NCBI RefSeq assembly: GCF_030272615.1 | Contig: NC_081406.1 | Span: 478,484,900 to 478,548,899, forward strand | From: Cryptomeria japonica | Taxonomy: Eukaryota > Streptophyta > Pinopsida > Cupressales > Cupressaceae | Length of the DNA stretch: 64,000 nucleotides | Direction: 5' to 3' | Shown: one piece after another, positions 10,271-21,539 of the stretch | How positions within the stretch are numbered: the first letter of the stretch is position 1 | How the letters are laid out: the number at the start of each line of letters is the position of its first letter | Made by a program: the position numbers and the translations under genes | Notes under the pieces: generated by a model | The model's input: only the letters and a program-made list of their open reading frames with translations | Told to the model about the DNA's origin: nothing | Databases searched by the model: none

Positions 10271-12679
10271 TTTTCAGCTTTTTCCTTGTCTGGAGTGATA
10301 TCCTCAATATCCAATGCATCAACATCAATGGGTTCATTTTGTTCTGCCATTCTTTCACCCAGACTGTCAAGGACTTCATCCAATTTGGCTGTGGATAGGT
10401 CAAGCTCTCACTCAGTCTGCCGATTAGCTTCAGATACTTGTTGCGTTTTGATAGAATCTTTAACCTGCAAATGTGTGTCTCTTTCCACTTCAGAAGTTTT
10501 TCCTTTGAGTAGCTGAAGTCTTCTTCTTCGCATGAAGAAAATGCCTTTGTTCTTATCAATAATTTCAAACAGTTATGAGTTAGAGGCATCTGGAAAATAT
10601 TGAGCAAAAAATTTCTCCCTGATGTCTTGCTCTTTTTCAATTGCTATGCGCCATTTGTTGTCCACAGAATCATACAAATATTTAGAAGTAACTGATTTAA
10701 TTTTAGAAGGTGACCAATCATTAAAACATAAATATTTAATAAGTTCTTGTTCAACATCCTCCTTTTCACTATCATTGAAATCATCAAAATATTCTTTTAA
10801 ATCATCAAGAACTTTTCTTCTAATATTATTTATGATCCTTTGATAATGTGTCATAGGTTTGTAAGAGGAAATATCTAAATTTACCGGTGCAGAGGTTGCT
10901 GGTACATTACCGGTTGACTTCGTCTTCTTGCTTGATTGTCTTGTCTTCTTCATTTCTACCTCTGGTTCAGTGCCTTCTGAATCTGGTGAGTTATTCCTAG
11001 TTTTCCTCTTTCTTTCAAATACCTTTGGCGGAATAGCCTCTGGTTTCTTTTTTGCTGGTGAGCTTTTGGTCACTTTAGGACTGGTAGCAGATGTAACCGG
11101 TGTTGATGTCGATGGTACTGCTTTATTCTTTTTATGCTTTGGTACCTCAATAGGTTTGATCCTCTCTAAGTAAGTACTGGTACTCTTTTTCTTGAGATCT
11201 AATGGTGAAGCAAGTAGGGTAGGGGCATACCCTGTCAGTATATCATTGACCACTTCATACCCCATAGGCTCAACTACATCTTCTCTGGGTTCGACCACTT
11301 CCATTATCCAGTGACCTATTTTGATTGCAATGCAGATGTCATCTTCATATTTCTTAACTAGATCACCAGATATTCTCATTCTCAAGTTCATCTTTAGTTT
11401 GAATTCATCAAAATATCTATTCAGAGTCCCCGAATATATAGTTCCCACTACTTGAACATCACCGACGCCAAGAAAATATCCTTGAAAGTAGAAAAATAAA
11501 CCGACAAGTAGCTGACCAAACTTAAACCTCAGAGTTTTGTCCAATTTGAACGACTTTAGGTTATCTATGAGTTGTTTTTGCATATAGGTACATAAGTCAC
11601 ATTCTGCATTCTACTTGATCATCCTGTAAGTGGCATGCATTGCAGCTGTAGGAACATAATTCATTCTTCTAGCATAGAATATTATATATCTGATTATCAT
11701 GCATGCATATTTCACCAAATCATCTTTAATGGTGTTGACCGTCATTGCCCATTGGTCACTCATAGAACCCCTGACCTCTGTCACTTTGCTTTTGGTGATC
11801 TTTCAAAGAACAGTGACTTCCCCAACATTGCAAAAACCGGTCATGACATGAATTGCCTCCGATGTAATATCATGGGTTTGCTCAAGGTACATCTTATCAC
11901 CATGAACCCTACTAAGGATAATCCTGATGTGTTCTTCTATAAATTCTTCGAGAAAATATACTACATTATGTAATTTCTTCTTCTCTATTATGCTATATTA
12001 AGGTTTAATCTTCTTATCGTCTCCTCAGAATAGAATCAGCTGGGAGTGAATCACTAGGGACCCTAGGTTTTCTAGTTTGCAATCAATATATCCTGAAACA
12101 TCACCTTCGACAATGACTCTGGTGGGAATTTGAGATAGGGCATTATATTTCATCTTGTTTTTAAGAAACTCATGTGCATCCTTAGGTTCAGTAGAACTAG
12201 AAGGGCTTTTAGATGCAGAAGCCATCTCTAGAAGATTCCAAATCACAAGAATGTTTCAATGAGAAATACCTTCTCTCCGAACTAGGGTTTGCTGATGTCG
12301 AGGACAACACACTTCTTTAGAAGCTTGTTTACCACTTTGACTTCCACGCTGATAGCTTGAAGTGGCTACTAAATCTTTTGCAAGATTCCTTTCCGAATTC
12401 TTTTGAATGGAAGATAAATCACTTTGGTTGTGCTGCTCAAGCTTAGAAAAATTCTTCTTTGAGAATAGGTAATTACAAATGATGACAAAGGTCACTTTAA
12501 ACATGCTCCCACCTACCATAATAAATGCATCATCATTAGGGCTCAAACCCTAATTTTACCTTTTACCACTTCATTTATTTTGTCGGTTGATAGAACAAAT
12601 ACCAATAAAGGTATTTTATGGATATACTTCGGGGGTTCAAAACATTTTACCGATATGTTCCCCCTAATATTTTTGAAGC

Positions 12680-13977
12680 TCAGTTTGCCAGTTCAAAAAT
12701 TTTCACACTGGGTGCAGAAACTGGTACATCTTGTGGATTCTCTTGAGATTTCTTTTTCCAAGTTTTATGCATGTCTGCGTGAACGGTTTCAACATCAATC
12801 TTTCCTTTTGGGTTGATCAGTATGTCTCCCAATGGATTCTTTCTCAATCTGCATGCTTTGGTAGTGTGTCCCGGTTTGTTGTAATGATAGCATATCATTC
12901 CAGGTGTTTTCCATGGTCCAGAGTTCACATTTCCATTCTTCCTTCTGCATGTTGTAGCAGTATGACCACTACCACGACAGATCAAATAGGTTTCTTTCCA
13001 ACTAGTTTCCACTCCATAACCATTTGACCGGTGGTGATAAGTTTTATACTGGTTTGGATTTCGGTCATAGGAAGTTCCTGGACAACTCCTTTAGATCTTG
13101 GTGGATAACTTTTAAAGTTGTTCATAACCGACCTACACTCAAAAGCTCTATGCCCAAATTTGTTGCATGCATAACAGTGACCATTAAATCTACCAGATAT
13201 AGCTACATTGTTTTGAAAGTAAGGAAATTTGTTGTAAGCCTTGCTCCTACATACATTGGCAGTATGTCCTTCTTTAATACAGTTAAAGAAAACATGTTTA
13301 AACTTTTGCATACCTTTACTCATACTATTGTTCTTAGGTGCTGATTGCTTCTTTAGTGCATCACTCTTGGTTCCAGAGTTCTCACCTTCCTCGTATCCAG
13401 AGAAACCAAGTTCAGTGGTATCCTTTGATGGCTTCACCAATTCCAGCTTTTGTTCCAACTTAGTAGCACTCCGGTTGAACTTAGCAAGTGTCTGCTTTGT
13501 CTCAACAAGTTGCTTGGAAAGAGCATCATTGGTCTCCATCAAGGTTTCATTCTGAGAAGTAGATATATTCAGTTAATCTTGTATTTCTTCTTTCTCTTCT
13601 TTACCCTCTTGTAGATAGGCGATAAGGGTATCGATTTCTTGTTTCAACTTAGAGATCTCATCTACCTTGTCTTTTAACAAATCTTTAGCTTTTCTTCTAT
13701 TTTCTAGCTCTTGACTCATCCTGATAATCAGTCCTTCCAACTCCCTCCTTAGGTTAGTTTTGGATTCATTCAGTTTTTCCACTTCTTCGACTAGGGCCTC
13801 CATGTCTGCTTCATTAGAAGAGCTATTTTCAGTAAATTCCATCAATTTCTCAGCAAGTTCTCTTCTCTTGGCTAAAGAGGCTTTATACTTGACTTTGAGT
13901 TCATTATAGGCTCTCTCAAAATTGGTAAGATGGTGAGTGAGTTCCCTCATGCTGTATTCCCCCATATCTACTTCCAA
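12680..13977 (-). pseudogene. Element B gag-like ORF: coiled coil plus CCHC zinc knuckles
   Basis: ATG at 13977 (MEVDMGEYSM) opens a long coiled coil (KRRELAEKLMEFTE, EVEKLNESKTNLRRELEG). It is interrupted by an in-frame TAA at about 13573 and continues to 12982; one frameshift near 12980 leads to the end at 12680. Zinc-knuckle motifs are CYACNKFGHRAFEC (good), FFNCIKEGHTANVC (first Cys lost), YLICRGSGHTATTC (first Cys lost) and CYHYNKPGHTTKAC (second Cys lost). The layout equals that of element A at 48653-49810, including the KRREL motif. The CCHC modules suggest RNA binding as in retroelement nucleocapsids, but the N-terminal part is unlike copia gag as seen in D and G. Confidence 0.82.
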
Positions 13978-14001
13978 GTGATTAGACTTAAAGAAAGGTA
14001 G

Positions 14002-14013
14002 GCTCTGATACCA
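14002..14013 (-). promoter_or_regulatory. Element B primer binding site (initiator tRNA-Met type)
   Basis: The minus strand reads TGGTATCAGAGC, the sequence complementary to the 3' end of plant initiator tRNA-Met, two nucleotides inside the 5' LTR. Confidence 0.9.
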
Positions 14014-14015
14014 AT

Positions 14016-15170
14016 TTTTGAATACTAAGAGGGGGGGTGAATTAGTATACCCAATAATTTAAACAAACTCTTAAGGAGTTTAACTATAGACCGATGTAGC
14101 AGATTAAACAATAAACCGGTTAAAACATAAACAAGCCAAATAGAAAATAAAACATTCACCCATAGAAGCACAATCGCCATAACACAAGATGTTTTGATGT
14201 GGAAACCCAAATGGGAAAAACCACGGTGAGTAAAACTCACAAGTCAACTATCTGCAGAATAGTAACCAGACTGGTTAAGGCCTTACAACGTTCTTCACTA
14301 GAACAAATCCTGTTAGTAATCTAGATCTTTGTTAGGAGATAAGTCCTGCTAAAGACTACCCTATTAGAGGATTTCAAATCCACAACTATGAACCACCTTG
14401 TTAGAGGATTTTCAATAGGCTTGGCTGGGCCTTCTCGGTTAAGGGTTTTAGACTTGTCGAAGATATTAGTAATCAACAAGTGAATGATCTAGACAGTAGC
14501 AAAAAATGCTTGATTAGATCCTAAACAACTCCCTGTTAATGTATTCCAACAATACTTCAGTATTCTATATTTTGCACTCACTATCTCTATTGTGAGAGAC
14601 CTTTTATCGCATAGACCTAATCTTCTTTCCAAGAATCGTACACACTAGCCCTGTTAAAACCCTAGACATGATGTCCTCATATAGGAACCTGAATTCATGT
14701 CAGTCCAATAAGATTAGACTATAATTTCCTAGGTATAATGCATCTAGACACATTTGGTAACATGACACAGAAACACCGCCAAAGTGTCAGTGGATGATAA
14801 CTCATCACAGATTACAATTATACCGGTTAACAAAGTATATCAATTACCAGTTGACAAGTGAAGACTAGAAAATTGGAACATAGTGTTGCGATCAAAAGAT
14901 TAACTGCCACTTGGGGTCTTTGTTCCACTTGAGATCTTCCTACCACTTGGGGTCTTTGGTCATGCTTTGAGATCTTCATACTGCTTGGGTCATGCTTTCA
15001 CTAGTAAGCATCTTCTGTAAAACACCGATAGTCTTCAACAAACAAAGACTATACATATTAATGGCATACAATACTAGTTGGAACAACTACTGGTTGAGAA
15101 TAACTCATACATCAAATAAGTGTGTGTCCATCAATGATAATCACAACTAATCATCATCAAAATACCAACA
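14016..15170 (-). repeat. Element B 5' LTR
   Basis: 1,155 bp direct repeat of 7519-8669. The C-loop hairpin arms are at 14022-14028 and 14042-14048. It is followed by the target duplication TTATT (15171-15175). Confidence 0.9.
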
Positions 15171-15487
15171 TTATTGAGCAGTGAGCTCTAGGCTGTTGGC
15201 CTCCCTGCATGTGCAGGCCCCTCATTATAAGTAGTATTTATTCATTGGCCAGTGAGTAAATATTGTGGCTCACAAATTCCACCGAGGTTTTTTCCACAAC
15301 CGGTTTCCTCGTTAAATATCTTGTGTTATGGTGTGTTTCTATGCTATCTCTATTATTTTTGTTTATTGCAATAATTCTTATTTACCGATACATTGTTTCG
15401 GGATGCAAAGTTATTAATAAGTTTAAATATTCTGTCAACCAGTTAGACACTAATTCACCCCCCCTCTCAGTGTCTTTGGGACTGTCA
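15171..15487 (+). repeat. Element 1 3' LTR, right part (after element B)
   Basis: It begins with the second TTATT copy. It then has the block GAGCTCTAGGCTGTTGGCC and the palindrome CTGCATGTGCAG, shared with the LTRs of A (48274 onward) and D (complement, about 20628-20690). The conserved CCACCGAGGTTTTTTCC segment follows, and then the C-loop hairpin with arms AGACACT (15445-15451) and AGTGTCT (15469-15475). The end is placed at about 15487, where copia coding sequence starts. Confidence 0.82.
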
Positions 15488-15492
15488 TTGAA

Positions 15493-17089
15493 TCTAACAA
15501 AGGATGCTGGAGTACTAACTAGGAGAATAATCAGAGAAGATTCTTGCATGATCTCCACTATTGAACCAAGAACTGCTAAAGAAGCATTTGGTGTTGATCA
15601 TTGGGTTAAAGCTATGGAGGAGGAATTAGATGAAATTGAGAAGAACACATGTCCCTGGTACCCTAACCGGTATTTAAAAATGTGATAGGAACTAAGTGGG
15701 TTTTTCAGGAGCAAGTTGAATGAAGATGGTGTTGTGGTTCGCAATAATGCTAGATTGGTTTGCAAAGGTTATGCACAAGAAGAAGGAGAAGACTATGGTG
15801 ATAATTTTGCACCAGTGGCAAGAATAGAAGGTGTCAGAACTTTACTTGCTTTCGCTGCACACAAGAAATTCAAGATATACCAGATGGATGTTAAGTCAAC
15901 ATTTGTGAATGGGATACTTGAAGAAGTATACATTGAGCAGGTAGAGGGTTATGCTTTGACTGATAATAAAGACATGGTATGCATATTGCATAAAGCTTTA
16001 TATGGATTAAAACAGACACCTAGAGAATGGTATGAAATGCTTCATACACATCCAATGAAGATAAGGTCTCTAAGAAACACTGATGATAGTAACATATATC
16101 TCAAATCTGAAGGAGATAAAATACTAGTCAATGAAGTATTTGCTGATGATATCATATTTGGAGGTAATGATGACATGAGCAACAGTTTTGCAGATGAAAT
16201 GAAAAATGAGTTTGAAATTTCTTTAGTGGAAATAAATTTTTTCACAGGCTTGCAAATACAGCAAATGAAGAATGGTATTTTCATCACACAGTCTAAGTAT
16301 GTGAAAGAGGTTTTGAATACTTTTGGCATGAGTGACTATAAACCAGTTGGCACACCTATGGTTACAGGTTGTAAGTTGTCTAAGGAAGATGAGTCCAAAT
16401 CTGTTGAGGAGAAGGAATGCAGGTCAATGATTGGAAAATGACACTATGTTGTTCACAAAAGAGTGGACATAGCTCATGTAGTTGACATAGTTTCTAGATT
16501 CTAGAAGAATCCTAAGGAAACACATCTGATAGCAATGAAGAGAATTTTTAGATACTTGAAAGGTATTGTTGACTATGGGTTATGGTATCCATATGGATGA
16601 AATTTTGACTTGAAAGTGTACACGGATGCAGATTGGGCAGGAAATGTTGATGATTAGTAAAGCACAATCGGTGGAGCATTTTTTCTTGGAGGAAGGCTTG
16701 TTTCATGGAGTAGTAAGAAGTAGAGTTGTATATCACAATCTACTGCTGAAGCTGAGTATGTTGCATCTTACATGAATTGCACACAGGCTATACGGATGAG
16801 GCACATTTTGGAAGGTTTTAAGATAAACATTTCAAAACCTATAAAGATTTTATGTGATAATACAAGTGCCATAAATATTTCCAAGAACCCTATTTTGCAC
16901 ATAGGAACCAAGCATATTGAATTGAAGAATAATTTCTTGAGGGAAAAAGTTCAGTGTAAAGATGTTATCTTGGAGCATGTTTCTACCAAGGAGCAGCTTG
17001 CAGATATTTTTACTAAACCTCTGCCTAAGACTACTTTTGAAAATCTTAGATGTCAGTTAGGGGTTGTCCCTCTTCATGAAATCAGTTAA
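15493..17089 (+). pseudogene. Copia element 2: RT and RNase H part of the polyprotein
   Basis: This is the C-terminal pol of a Ty1/copia element, entered abruptly at its junction with the element 1 LTR. The linker reads DAGVLTRRIIREDS, then AMEEELDEIEKN. RT blocks are [45 protein letters not shown] and the catalytic FADDIIFGG. RNase H blocks are DADWAG, STAEAEYVA, CDNTSAINISKNP and KEQLADIFTKPLPK. The frame is 2 for nearly all of it. A compensated pair of frameshifts occurs near 15650-15700, and stops occur at 16439, within 16500-16700 and at 16723. It ends HEIS with TAA at 17087-17089. Gag, protease and integrase are absent because element 1 inserted here. Confidence 0.93.
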
Positions 17090-17419
17090 GTATGATGTAG
17101 ATTAAATCAGTCTTGGAGATACTGCAGAATTTTATAGGAGGATTGGTGTATAAGTGGATGTATTCCACTGGGGGAGCATCAAGTTGCAAATTGTTGATGA
17201 TACATAGTGAAATTTGACATTACATGTTTTACTTTCAATTTGGCATTGCTGTCAAAGGGGAGAAGAATTATGTGTTTATGGGAAGGAGATAAATCAACAA
17301 GTTGAAGACATAGTGAACATGATGAATACTTGGTAATGTAAACTAGGATTCCTATTCATAATTACATGGCAATCAATGATGTTGATATTTGTATTGCCAT
17401 CAATGCCAAAGGGGGAGAT
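17090..17419 (+). promoter_or_regulatory. Copia element 2 3' noncoding region with PPT
   Basis: There is no gene here. Near the end comes GCCATCAATGCCAAAGGGGGAGAT, ending immediately before the LTR start at 17420. This is the polypurine tract. An earlier similar tract (AAAGGGGAGAAG) lies at about 17255. Confidence 0.8.
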
Positions 17420-18771
17420 TGTTGGCATTTGCATGAAGATTGCATTAATGATATGTTATGTTGTCATTGATGTCAATTGAACTGATAGTGATATTGTTGA
17501 TATTCTTATAATATTGTTACTGTAACTAGTAGGAAGAATTTGTGAGGAGAACCGGTAACAGTGTAAATCTTATCTATTGTTGTAACCGGTAAACCCTACC
17601 TGTTGTTTTTGATAAACCCTAACCGATTAAGTTTGGTGAATTGGTTATATTGGTTTATGATCTAATGATGAGTGGTAATGATGATGACATGCATGGTTAT
17701 TGTATGAAGACAATTCCAAGAGATTTTGGCAAGTTGTTATAACGGTTTTTTTTCTAGGTAATGAGAAAATGTATTGCATCTAATGCAAAGTGCGTGATGA
17801 GTTACTAAGTTCAATGAAGCGGTGATCAAGGAGCGATCAAGGTTTTCTTGATTGATGTGCAAATATTTCTATGTAATCCAACAGTCATACTTGAACCAAT
17901 TTTTTTTGTAATCTTGATGAGAGTTAGGTTTTTGTTGTATTACCGACTTGATTGATTTGTATTTAAGATCGATGAAGTTGTTTAGTTTTTAGGAGAGTTG
18001 GCAAAGAGATAGACACAATTCAGTTGAGTGTGTGGTTAGTGAACCAGATGATGTATCTGCAATTTGAGTAAAGGCAGATAGGAGCATGAAATGGATCTGA
18101 TCAAGCAAGTGTAGTGCTATTTAGACAGATCAACAAACTCCTGTTGTTGTCTAACAATTACTTTAGAATTGAAATCCCCTAACTAGGTAAGCTCTAACAA
18201 GCTTGGTGCTATTAAAATCCTCTAACAAGGTAGTCCATTAGATTGGATTTTCAAATCCTCTACCGAGGTTACTCCTTATAGGATATTTCTTCTAATAAGG
18301 CATTTGTAGTCAATCCCTTAACCGGGTGATTCCTAACAGGATCAGTTCTTAAGAGGACTTTTTGTAAAGTTTTAATAGGCTAGGCTCCTAATAGGGCGAA
18401 CTTCAGAACAGTTCAGATATTATCTTGTGAGTCTCATCTCACCGTGGTTTTTACCTATTTGGGTTTCCACATCAAAAATATTTGTGTCAAGTGGTGAATT
18501 TTTATGTGGCTATGTTTTCATGGTTGATTTACTTAAATACTTAACTATTTTTGATAAGTCATGATAACAAAAAGTATTGAGATATGAAGAAGTTATTTAC
18601 TGTTAATTTGTTGTAACAGACAACCGGTTTATCTTATGAGTTTTTATCTTGATAGAGTTATTATTCTATGTTTACTTTGAGAGATTGATTGGTGAAGTTT
18701 ATTATTAGTTTTTCTATCTACTGATTCACCCCCCCCTCTTAGTAGTTGACCCGATACTTATTCTTTCATCA
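17420..18771 (+). repeat. Copia element 2 3' LTR
   Basis: 1,352 bp, TGTTGGCATTTGCATGAAG to TTTCATCA. It is the same family as the element C LTR at 25162-26533, in opposite orientation. It contains a run of imperfect repeats built on CCTAACARGG and CCTTAACCGGG (18170-18420) and the conserved CTCACCGTGGTTTTTACC segment. The C-loop hairpin has arms CTACT (18718-18722) and AGTAG (18741-18745). Confidence 0.88.
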
Positions 18772-18774
18772 TAC

Positions 18775-20269
18775 CCTCAATATATTACTTTTTTTCTGTG
18801 CACTAGTTGCAATCTCCAAACCTGATCTATTAATGATTCTGTATTTTCCATCCTTGAACTACAATTGAAATCCCTTATCCACTCCTACACTTAAAATATT
18901 TTGCTTCAAAACTTCAACACAATAAACATTATCAGTATTGTTCTTACCATCCAATGATATAGTTCCTTTTCCCTTGATCATATATGCTTTGTCATCTCCA
19001 AATCTAACCAGACCACCATCAAATTTTTGCAAAGATAGAAACTTCCCTTTATGTCCAGTCATATGATGTGAACATCCACTGTCAATTACTTGTTCATCCT
19101 TATCTTCAATTTTAGCATCAAGTGCCTTCTCTTCAGGTACATTCTCTTCCAGTACTAGAACATCTTGCTTGATATCTAGGAACACCCATTCCTTTCCATT
19201 GCCGGAACCACTAGCAAAGTCTTGTGCTGGTTCATCATCTGAATCAGTCACACCTTCCTCATCTGATTTGTAGCATAATTTGTCTTTGTTTTTCTTGTAC
19301 TTATACTTGTTCTAATATCCAGGATTAGGCTTAAAATATCTTCTATCTCTTTCTTCAAATCTCGAATTCCTTTTAGGACATCTAGATGCAAAATGACCAA
19401 TCTTATTACATGCAAAACGTTTAAAAGGTGCTTCTCATTCATATATTTACTTCCTACTACTCATTTAGGTACTCTTCTAGCAAATAGGGCTTCAAGTTGC
19501 TTAAATTATTCATCTTCTCTCTTCATATCATCCAATTCCCTTGCATATAAATCTTTCCAATCTTTCTTGCCGGTTGATGATGTAGATGCATGAAAAGAAG
19601 GTTCAGACTTCATAGCTCCAGAAGGTCCAATTCTTCAAGCTCAAAAGCAGATAATTTTCCAACCAAGGTATCTCTATTGACAAAAGTATTAGCCATTGTT
19701 CTCAATTCATTAATTGCAGTAGCCTTCATCTTGTAAGCCGTTGATAAAGCTCTCAAAACTTGAGAAACTATTTCATCTTCACTTAGAGTTCCACCACAAC
19801 ATTGAATTCCCATAACAATCTCATTTACCTTTTCCATGAATGCAGTAATCCTTTCATCTTCTTCTATCTTTAGGTTTTCATACCTCACCTAGTAACCATC
19901 AAGTTTAGCAATCTTCACAGTAGGGTCACCTTCATTAAGAGTCTCCAACTTGTCCCATATAGCCCTTGCAGATGATTTGTTAGCTAACCCCATTATTTGC
20001 TGATTAGAAAGTGCACACAAGAGGGATTCTCTTTCTCTACAATCATTCTTAATCTCCTTATCCAAGTTTTCTAGAGGAGGATTATGAGATGCTAGGTTAT
20101 GAGGCATAACACCATTCTTAGTGATCTCCCAAATCTCCTTACCAAGACATCTCAGATGAGTTTCCATCTGAATCTTCCATACTCTATAATTTTTTGTGTC
20201 AAGCCTAGGAATATCTCTTCGAAAGATTGATCCAGATGAGCCAAATGAACTTGAACTGTTAGTCACCAT
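18775..20269 (-). pseudogene. Copia element D: gag, zinc knuckle and protease
   Basis: This is the N-terminal half of a Ty1/copia polyprotein on the minus strand. Gag begins near 20269 (MVTNSSSSFGSSG, then LDTKNYRVWKIQMETHL). It has an in-frame stop near 19889 and continues to 19610 (RTMANTFVNRDTLVGKLSAF). After frameshifts there is a CCHC-like knuckle (CNKIGHFASRC, first Cys position degraded), an acidic linker and the protease motif [13 protein letters not shown] near 19065-19030. Downstream protease sequence runs to about 18775. It ends where copia element 2's LTR stops, so element 2 inserted in it. Integrase to RNase H would lie outside this window. Confidence 0.88.
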
Positions 20270-20312
20270 AGGATCTTCCTCAAGTGGTTAAGCTTCTGTA
20301 GAGAAGACCAGA

Positions 20313-20324
20313 GCTCTGATACTA
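20313..20324 (-). promoter_or_regulatory. Copia element D primer binding site, one mismatch
   Basis: The minus strand reads TAGTATCAGAGC, one base off the initiator tRNA-Met site TGGTATCAGAGC (G to A), next to the 5' LTR. Confidence 0.8.
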
Positions 20325-20326
20325 AT

Positions 20327-21539
20327 TTTTAAATAGTTTAAATAACTAGAAGACAACTAACAGGGGGGGTGAATCAGTTGTCACCAGATTACCAAAACTT
20401 TAAGAAATTAAAAATTTAATACCAGAACCCAAAAGATCAATACCGGAATGCATAAACCAAATACGAGAATAGCAGATAAACTAATTAAGCATAAGCAATG
20501 ACCAAATAATAAATACCATCCACATGACACCAAGATTTATATGTGGAAAACCCAGTAAAGTGAAAAACCATGGTGGGAAGCCTACCCATAGTCAAATAAT
20601 ACTTCTGCAGTAAGTATGTGAATTACAATTGAGGGGCTTTCACTTGCAGGAAGGCCAACAGCCTAGAGCACACTACTCATCACAAAAGGATTCTCACTAA
20701 CTACATAGAAATCCATACTACAACCAGAGAAATGAATGAACTGCATAGATAACATCTCCTATGGCTAAATAAAATTCTAGTTAAGCTCAATACTGGAGGA
20801 CTAAATCCTCTTACATAAACCCAACTCAATCACCAATGACCGACCAAATACTCTGCCATAGTGATTATTACATTATTTGCTTCTTACATCCCATTCCATG
20901 ATGATCTACAATGAGATCTTACATCATATATATAAAAACCCTCGACCATAAACAATAAGGTCGACCACCAGACAATAAAACAATTACATAATTATAAAAC
21001 ATGTCAGCCTGATATCAAAGAAATAATATCCAACCCATAAAATATCCCATAAATACATCAAGAGGTCCAATCCACATGTTACATTAAACCAGTCCATAAC
21101 CTAGACAATACCAGGACCCAATATAGGTCCACACATGCCAAAGCAATAAGCCCAATCAACTAAGTGTCAAACATGATCACGATTAGCATCCTGAATCTCC
21201 ACTAGAAGCTGCACCAACACCACTTATGCATATCATCAAAGATATTTATCAAAGATTTGCCAGTGAAACCCTCGCCGAAACTACAAACCAAGCTTGCCAA
21301 CAAGAAGGATAGCATCGGATCACAAGAACAAAAACAACTAACTGAACATGAACATGAATAAACCAATTCTATAACCCAAATATTCCAGAGCATACCAGAT
21401 CATGATAATCCAATCTAGCCAGAAACCAAACAACCTACCGGGACCAGAAGGATACCGATAAACAACCAAAACAACTAGTGTTGATATCAATGACAAAACA
21501 TCAATGCAACACATAATCAATTCCTCTAAATAGCCAACA
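20327..21539 (-). repeat. Copia element D 5' LTR
   Basis: About 1.2 kb. The minus strand starts TGTTGGCTATTTAGAGG at 21539; the other end is blurred by mutation near 20327. It contains the GGCTGTTGGCC / CTGCA block shared with elements 1 and A, plus the C-loop hairpin (arms GACAACT 20352-20358 and AGTTGTC 20376-20382). Confidence 0.82.

Larger units (their letters stand above)
8929..12225 (-). pseudogene. Element B second ORF, about 1,098 codons, no pol domains
   Basis: The ORF starts at ATG 12225 (MASASKSPSSST) and stays in one frame to TGA at 8929-8931, with stop codons but no frameshift that I can see. Stops include those at about 12025, 10573 and 9709. The N-terminus aligns with element A (NALSQIPTRVIVEGDVSGYI versus GAFSQIPKGVVYAADPRMYI), as does LIDNLKSF...FKFGQLLV. 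The middle carries SPAKKKPEAIPPKVFERKRK-type basic, Pro/Ser-rich sequence and a globular stretch around SYKPMTHYQRIINNIRRKV. About 10270-9960 encodes a long Lys/Glu-rich segment likely to form a stiff charged helix. The C-terminus is coiled coil. A 63-bp in-frame duplication lies at about 9474-9600. Function is unknown; no enzyme motif was found. Confidence 0.8.
7519..15170 (-). mobile_element. Element B: complete pol-less LTR retrotransposon, 7.65 kb
   Basis: Two direct LTRs (7519-8669 and 14016-15170) flank an internal region read on the minus strand. In element order these are PBS (14002-14013), gag-like ORF (13977-12680), second ORF (12225-8929) and PPT (about 8670-8683). A 5-bp duplication TTATT flanks it. 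No protease, integrase, RT or RNase H is present in any frame. The intact structure with pol absent, rather than deleted remnants, points to a genuine non-autonomous element that needs enzymes in trans. It sits inside the 3' LTR of element 1. Confidence 0.9.

Noticed and set aside
9847-10516. Two long + strand open frames rich in Leu/Phe/Ser
   Set aside because: They are antisense readings of the Lys/Glu-rich tract of the element B second ORF; the composition is forced by CTTCTT repeats.
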